Position numbers and translations under genes: made by a program. Shown here in pieces: positions 1-7,161 of a stretch of DNA of 64,000 bases. The stretch is from Emticicia soli (GTDB lineage Bacteria > Bacteroidota > Bacteroidia > Cytophagales > Spirosomataceae). Position 1 is the first letter of the stretch, and each line of letters starts with the position of its first letter. Under the pieces are notes generated by a model, which saw only the letters and a list, made by a program, of their open reading frames with translations, did not search any database and was not told where the DNA came from. The stretch spans positions 46,769 through 110,768 of the forward strand of contig NZ_JBBEWC010000016.1 of assembly GCF_037860775.1 (NCBI RefSeq), given 5' to 3'.

Positions 1-55
1 CCAGACTTTCGAGTAGAATTTCGTGGTCGTCAGCAAGGAGCACTCTGATAGCCAT
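1..55 (-). CDS. Response regulator, N-terminal fragment cut by window edge
   Basis: Reading leftward from the ATG at 53-55, the first 18 codons give MAIRVLLADDHEILLESL. The hydrophobic strand followed by ADDH is the conserved start of a two-component receiver domain, with the acidic pair that binds Mg2+. The LADDH form is most common in NarL/LuxR-type regulators, but the output domain lies outside the window, so the class is inferred. The gene is divergent from the WG-repeat gene at 155. Confidence 0.7.
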   Translation of the reverse strand, partial: MAIRVLLADDHEILLESL

Positions 56-154
56 AGGATATTTTATAGTAAATCAAATATAAGTAGAATGTATTGTTAT
101 AATCGATTTCTTTGGCATAATGTTTGGTAAATATTTTATATAAAACCCAAAAAC

Positions 155-1348
155 ATGAAGACTTCTACTCTAAACGTTATTTTATTCAGCATTATAATTT
201 TGTTTTCTGCTCAGCTTAAGGCACAAGAGCAAAATTCTACAAATGGCATTTTTTCAAACGAAACTATCGGCCTTTACTTTGTCGACGATATGGCAAAAGT
301 AAATATTGGAGGAAAATATGGATTTATAGACCGTCAGGGATTTGTACAGATTCCGTGTGAATATGACATGGTTCAGAATTTTAATAATGGATTAGCCATT
401 GTCAGACAAAAAGATAAATATAGTTTCATTCGTAAAAATGGTACTTTGCTTTCATCGTTGGTATTTGATAGTTGCGAACCTTTTTCAGGAGGATTAGCCC
501 TTGTGAGCATTCATGGTAAGTATGGATTTATTGATAAAGATGGAAAAGTAGTTGTGAATCCTCAATATGATTTCGGAATGGGTTTTAGCGATGGTAAAGC
601 TTTGGTTAGCAAAAACGGAAAAAATGGTTACATTGATACCACCGGAAATTTGGTGATTGATTATAAATACGAGTTTTCGTTGCCTTTTTCTGAAAACTAT
701 GCAGCTGTGATGAGCAACGGAAAATTTGGGTATATCGACCATGCCGGTAATGAAGTAATTCCGTGTAAGTATGATATTGCAAGTTCGTACCATGAAGGAC
801 TAGCCACTGTGAAAGTAGGAGACCTAACTGGTGTAATAGACCAGAAAGCAAATATGATTATTGAACCGATTTACGAAAATATCGGAAGTTTTGAGAACGG
901 AGTAGCCGTAATGGTGAAAGCTGATAAATATGGTATTTTAGACCGAAACGGTAAAGAAATAGTTGAGCCTAAATATGATTTGCTAGATGATTTCAGAGAT
1001 AATATTGCAACCTTCAAGATTAATGGCAAGTATGGTTTTATTAATAATGAAGGGAAAGAAATTTTACCTGCAATGTTCGACAAAGCCAGTTCGTTCGACA
1101 ATGGCATGGCCGCTGTAAGACATAAAGGCAACCTGTATTATATTGATGCACAAGGTACTATTATTTATGCCAATAAATATGATGCATCTTCAGAATTAAC
1201 TGATAGCCGTAATCCGGCAGTTGCTGGTTATATTGATGGCAAAGAAAAAATAAACATTAAGCTCGAGAACGCCAATAAAATACAGGTATTGTTTACCAAA
1301 GACTTTAAGTTTGATAAAAGAAATGTATTAACCAATATTGCAGATTAA
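155..1348 (+). CDS. WG-repeat (KWG) secreted protein
   Basis: This 397-aa protein starts with a signal peptide (about residues 1-23, ending LKAQ). The rest is roughly ten repeats of about 33 residues carrying the pattern KYGFID..G..V..P.YD, as in G-K-Y-G-F-I-D near residues 53-59 and 122-128. This matches the WG/KWG beta-hairpin repeat family, whose molecular role is largely unknown. The protein is probably periplasmic or surface-exposed. The last 45 residues lack the repeat. It converges on the META lipoprotein gene with only 3 nt between the stops. Confidence 0.85.
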   Translation: MKTSTLNVILFSIIILFSAQLKAQEQNSTNGIFSNETIGLYFVDDMAKVNIGGKYGFIDRQGFVQIPCEYDMVQNFNNGLAIVRQKDKYSFIRKNGTLLSSLVFDSCEPFSGGLALVSIHGKYGFIDKDGKVVVNPQYDFGMGFSDGKALVSKNGKNGYIDTTGNLVIDYKYEFSLPFSENYAAVMSNGKFGYIDHAGNEVIPCKYDIASSYHEGLATVKVGDLTGVIDQKANMIIEPIYENIGSFENGVAVMVKADKYGILDRNGKEIVEPKYDLLDDFRDNIATFKINGKYGFINNEGKEILPAMFDKASSFDNGMAAVRHKGNLYYIDAQGTIIYANKYDASSELTDSRNPAVAGYIDGKEKINIKLENANKIQVLFTKDFKFDKRNVLTNIAD

Positions 1349-1351
1349 TAT

Positions 1352-1816
1352 TTACTCCTTCATAACTTTTTTCATTCGTAGGGTTTCAACACCTCCGATA
1401 TTTAAGCTCAGCGATTTGTCGGCATTAATAGTGTAGGTATCAACTTTTTTTAGTGATTCAATAAAAGTTGATTCACCTTCGCCCGGACACATCATTTTGG
1501 TCATGGCCATCGATTTGTTAAAACTTATCTTGTTGCCAAAAACAACTAAAAGACCGCTGAAATTATTGCAGCTTGTATTCCCTACGAATTTGTTATCGTT
1601 TACATCAAAAGTAATAACAGGTTTTTTCTCGGGATACAAACCTACTACCGAAACCCTGGCTCCGGGAATTTCAGCGAGTTCCCAACTTCCGTTAAGTTTT
1701 AAAGGAGCATTAAGTGCTTCTGTTGTTTGCTGGTTCGAATTGCTCGCACCTTGTGTTCCTACACAGCCCGTCATGCTGTATGATAGTATGCCTAAGGCAA
1801 AGAGTAAATTTTTCAT
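1352..1816 (-). CDS. META-domain (HslJ-like) lipoprotein
   Basis: This 154-aa protein has a lipoprotein-type signal with MTGC at residues 15-18, so Cys18 would be lipidated. After an Asn/Gln-rich linker comes a META domain: LNGSWELAEIPG near residue 43, PVITFDVNDNKFVGNTSCN in the middle, and MAMTKMMCPGEGESTFIESL toward the C-terminus. The family is linked to heat shock, motility and novobiocin resistance (HslJ), but no reaction is established. It is probably monocistronic. Confidence 0.8.
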   Translation of the reverse strand: MKNLLFALGILSYSMTGCVGTQGASNSNQQTTEALNAPLKLNGSWELAEIPGARVSVVGLYPEKKPVITFDVNDNKFVGNTSCNNFSGLLVVFGNKISFNKSMAMTKMMCPGEGESTFIESLKKVDTYTINADKSLSLNIGGVETLRMKKVMKE

Positions 1817-1880
1817 AGCTCTAATTTTTAAATAATAGTGTTAATTGTTCTAATATTTTTACTTCATGAACTTTAGACAC

Positions 1881-2669
1881 CTAATCCAATAACACGTTTA
1901 ATAATGGCTGAAAGTTTTTTAATTCTTTCCGAAATGCTTCATGGTTTGTCGGATAGAAATTAATTACTACCGATAACCTGAAAACAATGGCTCTTAAAGC
2001 AAGTTGAATCACTAATTCTTTTCTATGCTTTGTAAGCCACAAACTTTCTGTTGGTTCATTGTGCCAGGCTATAGAATCAGTAATTAGTAAAATTTCTGCA
2101 TAAGTACTTGGCCGAAATTCTGGGCTAAAATCTATAATGATAGGCTTTGTGCCATCAAATAAAATGTTGCCTGCTAAGTCTGAATGAATTAATTGATTTG
2201 CCACATCAATAGGTTCATACTTGCTTTTAATGTTTTCAATTAAATCAATTGAGCGAATATCTGTGTTTTGAGGCAAATTGTTTTCTTGCCATGCTACCCG
2301 ATTGGCCCATTGCCAAGGCGAATGCCAACTATTCCATTGTTCGGGTTGCTCAATATTTTTAAACAATTGGTTAAGTAATTGGCAAGCGGCGATTTTTTCA
2401 GAAATATATCCCCTTGAAAACTCACCTACTATATAATGCGTAACGCCATAGCCGTTTTCAACAAAATTGCCATTTTTTGAGCGTATCGGCTTGGCTATTG
2501 CCAAACTATGCGTTGGCAAAGACTCAAGCACTGAACCTGCCCAACTATATTTTTGTACTTCTTCAATAGGTTTTACCACAAAGTCGCCTACACGAACCGA
2601 TTGTCCTTGTCCACCTGATAAGCGTTCTGTTTTTCCAACGATACCAAATATATCCAGAATCTCTTTCAA
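1881..2669 (-). CDS. APH/kinase-fold protein, possibly a cell-wall sugar kinase
   Basis: This 262-aa protein has the phosphotransferase catalytic loop HSDLAGN (H-x-D-x3-N) near residue 164, followed by IIIDFSP, whose Asp is the expected metal ligand. It resembles the APH superfamily and, more specifically, a conserved unnamed family (TIGR02569-like). The start is TTG at 2669: an in-frame stop lies just upstream and no ATG fits. That TTG sits only 11 nt after the NamZ-type gene, suggesting translational coupling. NamZ enzymes release MurNAc, and the known MurNAc/GlcNAc kinase AmgK has the APH fold, so a sugar kinase role is plausible but inferred. It could equally be an uncharacterised small-molecule kinase. 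Confidence 0.6.
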   Translation of the reverse strand: MKEILDIFGIVGKTERLSGGQGQSVRVGDFVVKPIEEVQKYSWAGSVLESLPTHSLAIAKPIRSKNGNFVENGYGVTHYIVGEFSRGYISEKIAACQLLNQLFKNIEQPEQWNSWHSPWQWANRVAWQENNLPQNTDIRSIDLIENIKSKYEPIDVANQLIHSDLAGNILFDGTKPIIIDFSPEFRPSTYAEILLITDSIAWHNEPTESLWLTKHRKELVIQLALRAIVFRLSVVINFYPTNHEAFRKELKNFQPLLNVLLD

Positions 2670-2679
2670 AACGCTTTAC

Positions 2680-3924
2680 TTAAGGATATAACAAATATTT
2701 TTTTCTCATGATTTTATAGTTCGATAAACCCGGCTCCCAACTTTTACGGATTTCCTCTTCCGACTTACCGTCTATTATCTGTTGTTTGAAATTCAGCGTT
2801 CCAGCCAGTTTATCAATGCTATTCATTTGCTTGCTTTGGCTCATGTCGAAAAATTTATCTTTATATGGATACGCTTTGTATAGCTCCATCATCCATTTCA
2901 GGTTCAGCTTTTTTGATTTTCTTAATAAACTTAAGTCATAATTTCTTAAGTCTATGCCATAGCACTCTTCGTTTTGGTGCAGAGGTGTTTCGCTCATACC
3001 TTTTATACTTACAGGCTTAAAATGAAAATCATATTTACCCTTTAATGCCGGAGCACCTAATACCGTAAACGGAATATACGTGCCTCTACCTTGGCTGATA
3101 ATAGTGCCTTCAAATAAACAGATACTTGGGTAAAGTATAATAGATTGTTGTGAGTTTAAGTTAGGAGACGGAAAGACCGGAATCTCGTATTCCATATCGT
3201 GCTTATAGTTGGCTACTTTTATAATGTGCAATTTGCATTTCATTTTGTTAGGAATCCAACCTTCGCCATTTATCATTTGCGCAAACTCGGCCATAGTCAT
3301 GCCATGAGCAATCGGAATAGGATGTATGCCAATACCCGAATGTAGATTGTCTTCAAGTATCGGGCCATCTACCAGATACCCATTCGGATTTGGTCTGTCT
3401 AGAATCACCAACTCTTTATTGTTTTCGGCGCAGGCTTCCATCACATGGTTGAGCGTATTAATGTAAGTGTAAAAACGAGCACCAACATCCTGAATATCAA
3501 AAACCATCAGGTCAATATCAGCCAGGTGGTCTTTCGATGGTTTTTTGTTTTTACCATAAAGCGATATAATCGGAATCCCCGTTTTAGGGTCAACGTTATC
3601 ATCAACTTTTGCACCATTGCTGGCATTTCCTCTGAAACCATGCTCAGGCCCAAAAACTTTTACAACTTTTATACCCAATGCCAATAGACTGTCGACACTT
3701 GGTTTATTGCCAATGATAGAAGTCTGATTCACAACCATGCCAATGCGCTTGCCTTTTAGGTATGGCAAATATTCTGATAACTGGTCGGCTCCGGTGATTA
3801 TCCCTTTAGGTTTTGGAGTAGACCTAACGTTAGGAGCTGAATCCGAAAAAGAATTATTGCAAAAAATAAAACCGATAACAGCTAGCTGCAAGGGTAATAG
3901 AAATATGAAAAAGGTTTTTTTCAT
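2680..3924 (-). CDS. namZ: DUF1343 / NamZ-type exo-beta-N-acetylmuramidase
   Basis: This 414-aa protein has an N-terminal hydrophobic export signal. I chose the ATG at 3924, which gives MKKTFFIF. The DUF1343 signatures are visible: LKGKRIGMVVNQTS, KVFGPEHGFRG, a D-I-Q-D-V-G-A-R-F-Y-T-Y segment, DRPNPNG, and FPSPNLNSQQSI near the middle. Family members such as Bacillus NamZ release MurNAc from the non-reducing end of peptidoglycan fragments outside the cytoplasm. The downstream kinase-fold gene starts 11 nt after the stop, so the pair probably forms an operon. Substrate specificity is by family only. Confidence 0.8.
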   Translation of the reverse strand: MKKTFFIFLLPLQLAVIGFIFCNNSFSDSAPNVRSTPKPKGIITGADQLSEYLPYLKGKRIGMVVNQTSIIGNKPSVDSLLALGIKVVKVFGPEHGFRGNASNGAKVDDNVDPKTGIPIISLYGKNKKPSKDHLADIDLMVFDIQDVGARFYTYINTLNHVMEACAENNKELVILDRPNPNGYLVDGPILEDNLHSGIGIHPIPIAHGMTMAEFAQMINGEGWIPNKMKCKLHIIKVANYKHDMEYEIPVFPSPNLNSQQSIILYPSICLFEGTIISQGRGTYIPFTVLGAPALKGKYDFHFKPVSIKGMSETPLHQNEECYGIDLRNYDLSLLRKSKKLNLKWMMELYKAYPYKDKFFDMSQSKQMNSIDKLAGTLNFKQQIIDGKSEEEIRKSWEPGLSNYKIMRKKYLLYP

Positions 3925-4057
3925 GTGTATGCAAATCAATTGGTGAGGGATTTAAAAGAATGATTTATTTGCGAATAAACGAAAATGTAAGGAATTTTCT
4001 GCGAAAAACAACTAGAAATAAATTTAAAAGAATGCTCATCTAAATAATAGCAACAAT

Positions 4058-4089
4058 AAAAGCAGATAGCTAACAAAACTATCTGCTTT
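4058..4089 (-). terminator. Terminator hairpin
   Basis: AAAGCAGATAG pairs with CTATCTGCTTT around a 9-nt loop. Reading leftward it is followed by TTTTATTG, and it lies 26 nt after the stop of the LolA-like gene. Confidence 0.65.
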
Positions 4090-4114
4090 CAGGTTATTCA
4101 GTACACGTCAAAAA

Positions 4115-4864
4115 TTATTCTTTAATTTCAAATTCAGAATCTTTCAGACCCTTGTTTACTTTTACCGATTGTACTTCTGATGTTATTTCTCCCATTTGTC
4201 CGCCACTACGTTTGCTTACAGCCGGTATTAAAACTTCGGTTCCTTTAAATTTCTTGTAGTTTTCATATAAAACCGTGCTTTCAAATTTTCCTCTTGGGGT
4301 TTCGTTTGAGCTAAAAGTTTTTAGTTTCAAGCCTGAAGCTACATCAAAATAATCAGTCCATTTTCTGCCATCGGCTGTCGAAAACTCTACTTTGTAAGCA
4401 TCTTTATCGCCTACTTTTTCGGTACCTTGCACAGTGCCTGTTATACCAAGGTCTTTGTACATGAGTTCAAAGAATGGGTTTGAACGCATAGCCTGAATCT
4501 TAGCTGCATTACCTTCGGGTTGCGGGCGATTGCCGCCTGGCGCACCGCCACCACCACCTCGGCCACCAAAACCACCACTGGTTTTCAGGGTTTTGCCATC
4601 ATAAACGGTGGTCATACCCGGATTCCCATTAAAATACATACTCATGGCATATTTATCCGGAAACTTATATTTAACTTCAGTTTCAGACGTACCTCTTTGG
4701 TTTTCGCTTGTAGTGCTGATGGTAATATCCTTAATTTTGTCTATTGCTTCTCTGCCTCCAATCGCTGTTACGTATTTATCAATAATAGCATCAGCAGTTG
4801 GGGTACTCTGGGCAAAACTTCCCAGTGCAATAAATGAAAAAAGACTAACAAAAATTCTTTTCAT
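4115..4864 (-). CDS. LolA-like outer-membrane lipoprotein-sorting family protein
   Basis: This 249-aa protein has a signal peptide (to about residue 18, ending GSFAQ). The mature part begins with an amphipathic stretch, ADAIIDKYVTAIGG, and contains beta-strand-rich segments such as TVYDGKTLKTSGG, KVGDKDAYKVEF and DYFDVASGLKLK, typical of Bacteroidota LolA/LppX-fold proteins. A low-complexity insert (GGRGGGGGAPGG, around residues 100-112) interrupts the fold. Members bind lipids or lipoproteins in the periplasm; whether this one shuttles lipoproteins is unproven. It is a single gene with its own terminator. Confidence 0.7.
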   Translation of the reverse strand: MKRIFVSLFSFIALGSFAQSTPTADAIIDKYVTAIGGREAIDKIKDITISTTSENQRGTSETEVKYKFPDKYAMSMYFNGNPGMTTVYDGKTLKTSGGFGGRGGGGGAPGGNRPQPEGNAAKIQAMRSNPFFELMYKDLGITGTVQGTEKVGDKDAYKVEFSTADGRKWTDYFDVASGLKLKTFSSNETPRGKFESTVLYENYKKFKGTEVLIPAVSKRSGGQMGEITSEVQSVKVNKGLKDSEFEIKE

Positions 4865-4983
4865 TGTAGTAATAGTTTTAAGAGCGATTTGATTTTAGAT
4901 TAGACAAACAATTAAGCTAAAAGTAAAGTTTTTATTTTAATATGTAGATTAAAAAAATATTAGTGAAGATAAAAACTCAATAA

Positions 4984-6300
4984 ATGGAGATGAAGCAAAA
5001 AGTGAGTATATTTTGGTATAGAAGAGATTTAAGATTAGACGATAACGCCGGCCTTTATTATGCGCTCAGGAGTAAATACCCGACACTCCCGATTTTTATT
5101 TTTGATAGCGAAATACTTGATGATTTAGGTAATAAACACGATGCCCGTGTTGAATTTATCTACAAAACCTTGCTCGACTTGCAGCAGCAACTAACAAAGT
5201 TAGGCTCATCAATTATTGTAAGATACGGAAAACCTCTGGAGGTTTGGAAGAGCTTGGTAGAAGAATTTGAGATTGCCGAAGTGCATACTAACCACGACTA
5301 CGAAAACTATGCCATTAAGCGTGACAAGCAAATAGGAGAGTTGCTCAACGCACACGGTATAGGGTTTTATACGCATAAAGACCAGACAATATTTGAGAAA
5401 AACGAGATTCTTACCGGAAACAAAACTCCTTACACAGTTTTTACACCTTATAGCCGGAAATGGAAAGAGCAGTTGAATGATTTTTATATGAAATCGTATC
5501 CGACAGAAAAATACTTTACCGATTTTCTGAAAATTGAAAGCCAGCCAATTCCATCGTTAAACGAAATAGGTTTTTTCGAAACAGAGCAGGATTTTCCGAA
5601 AAAGATAATTGACGAAAAACTGATTGAAAAATATGATACACTAAGAGACATTCCGTCGATACAAGGCACTAGCCGATTGAGTGTGCATTTACGTTTCGGT
5701 ACTGTCAGTGTAAGAAAATTGGTACAGAGAGCAATTAAGTTAAATCAGACATGGTTGAATGAATTGATTTGGCGAGATTTTTATATGAATATCCTACATC
5801 ATTTTCCACATATTAATGAGGGCGAAGCATTCAGAAGAGAATATGATGCGATTGAATGGCGCAATAATGAAGAAGAGTTTCAGGCATGGTGCGAGGGAAA
5901 AACCGGATACCCCATTGTTGATGCTGGTATGCGAGAGCTGAACCAAACTGGTTTTATGCACAATAGAGTAAGAATGATTACTGCAAGTTTTTTGGTGAAA
6001 CACCTCTTAATTGACTGGCGATGGGGCGAAGCCTACTTTGCCGAAAAATTACTCGACTACGATTTTGCTGCTAACAATGGAGGTTGGCAATGGGCAGCAG
6101 GTAGTGGCTGCGATGCTGCACCGTATTTCAGGATTTTTAATCCAACTGCTCAAACAAAGAAATTTGACCCTGAGCTAAAATATGTAAAAAGATGGGTGCC
6201 CGAAGTTAGCAATTTTGATTATCCCGAACCAATAGTAGAACACACCTTTGCCAGAGAGCGAGTGCTAAAAGCTTACAAAACAGCATTAGATAAAAAATGA
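4984..6300 (+). CDS. phr: Deoxyribodipyrimidine photolyase (cryptochrome/photolyase family)
   Basis: At 438 aa this is a normal class I photolyase length. The N-terminal Rossmann-like antenna domain starts IFWYRRDLRLDDN. The C-terminal FAD domain has WLNELIWRDFYMNIL, GYPIVDAGMRELNQTGFMHN, RMITASFLVKHL, and the FAD-site block LLDYDFAANNGGWQWAAGSG. The enzyme would repair cyclobutane pyrimidine dimers using blue light and FADH-. A second possible start (MKQK) lies two codons in. No antenna-chromophore call is possible. A hairpin-repeat block follows immediately. Confidence 0.93.
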   Translation: MEMKQKVSIFWYRRDLRLDDNAGLYYALRSKYPTLPIFIFDSEILDDLGNKHDARVEFIYKTLLDLQQQLTKLGSSIIVRYGKPLEVWKSLVEEFEIAEVHTNHDYENYAIKRDKQIGELLNAHGIGFYTHKDQTIFEKNEILTGNKTPYTVFTPYSRKWKEQLNDFYMKSYPTEKYFTDFLKIESQPIPSLNEIGFFETEQDFPKKIIDEKLIEKYDTLRDIPSIQGTSRLSVHLRFGTVSVRKLVQRAIKLNQTWLNELIWRDFYMNILHHFPHINEGEAFRREYDAIEWRNNEEEFQAWCEGKTGYPIVDAGMRELNQTGFMHNRVRMITASFLVKHLLIDWRWGEAYFAEKLLDYDFAANNGGWQWAAGSGCDAAPYFRIFNPTAQTKKFDPELKYVKRWVPEVSNFDYPEPIVEHTFARERVLKAYKTALDKK

Positions 6301-7161
6301 GTGCCTAAGAGCTTGTTTCTTGGTTTTGTGATAATTTAGTTAGTCTTAATTAATTATTTGAAATATTAGAAATATATAATTTATTAAAATTTGTGATTCG
6401 CACGAATCGCACACTTCTGATACCGTGCGAATCGTGCGATTGTGCGAATTGAAATAGGTATAGTATTAGTAATATTATAATATCTTACTTTATAACTAAT
6501 AATCAATCGCACGAATCGCACACTTCTGATACCGTGCGAATCGTGCGATTGTGCGAATTGAAATAGGTATAGTATTAGTAATATTATAATATCTTACTTT
6601 ATAACTAATAATCAATCGCACGAATCGCACACTTCTGATACCGTGCGAATCGTGCGATTGTGCGAATTGAAATAGGTATAGTATTAGTAATATTATAATA
6701 TATTACTTTATAACGAATAATCAATCGCACGAATCGCACGGTATAAGAGGTGTGCGAATCGTGCGAGGTGTGCGAGTTATCTATTCATCTATTTTCAAAT
6801 TATAATAAATAATATTTAAGGTAAATCATTTCGCACAAATCGCACACCTCGCACGAATCGCACGGTATCAGAAGTGTGCGAATCGTGCGAGGTGTGCGAA
6901 TTTTGTTTATTTGTTTATATTTGAAAAATACAATTTTGTTTCCTGATATTAAAGTTAGAACTGAAGCTTATGGATTAGAAAAGTATAATTTTAGTTTTGA
7001 GTGCATTTAGCACATATCTTCCCTTAAAATAACTTTCATTTAATAAAGTTGATAAAAATCTGTAATTTGCATAAAGATTATCTATCTTATCAATAAACTG
7101 TTTCTACACTTTACAATAAATAGATGCTCCAAATCATTTATTGATAGTAATAATCATTTCA
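6301..7161. other. Intergenic region holding the hairpin-repeat block
   Basis: There is no credible gene in these 860 bases. The repeat array occupies 6392-6905. The flanks are AT-rich spacer, and no promoter box was convincingly recognised in front of the nuclease gene. Confidence 0.6.
6392..6905. repeat. Array of five hairpin repeats (three exact 109-bp units plus two with inverted loop)
   Basis: The motif CGCACGAATCGCAC recurs at 6399, 6508, 6617 and 6726, exactly 109 bp apart, and again near 6850. Each copy is followed after a 12-nt loop by GTGCGAATCGTGCG, forming a 14-bp stem with one A-A mismatch. In copies 1-3 the loop reads ACTTCTGATACC. In the fifth copy it is the exact reverse complement (GGTATCAGAAGT at 6864-6875), and the fourth copy has a variant of that orientation. 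The fifth stem is longer, 23 bp (6841-6863 with 6876-6898, one mismatch). The 60-nt AT-rich spacer is also repeated in copies 1-3. No flanking gene explains it. Confidence 0.95.

Noticed and set aside
2680..3939. NamZ start at TTG 3939
   Set aside because: The ATG at 3924 begins a normal export signal (MKKTFFIF), so the five extra residues are unlikely.
6392..6905. CRISPR array
   Set aside because: The repeated unit is 109 bp including its AT-rich spacer, so spacers are identical rather than unique, and no cas genes are near.
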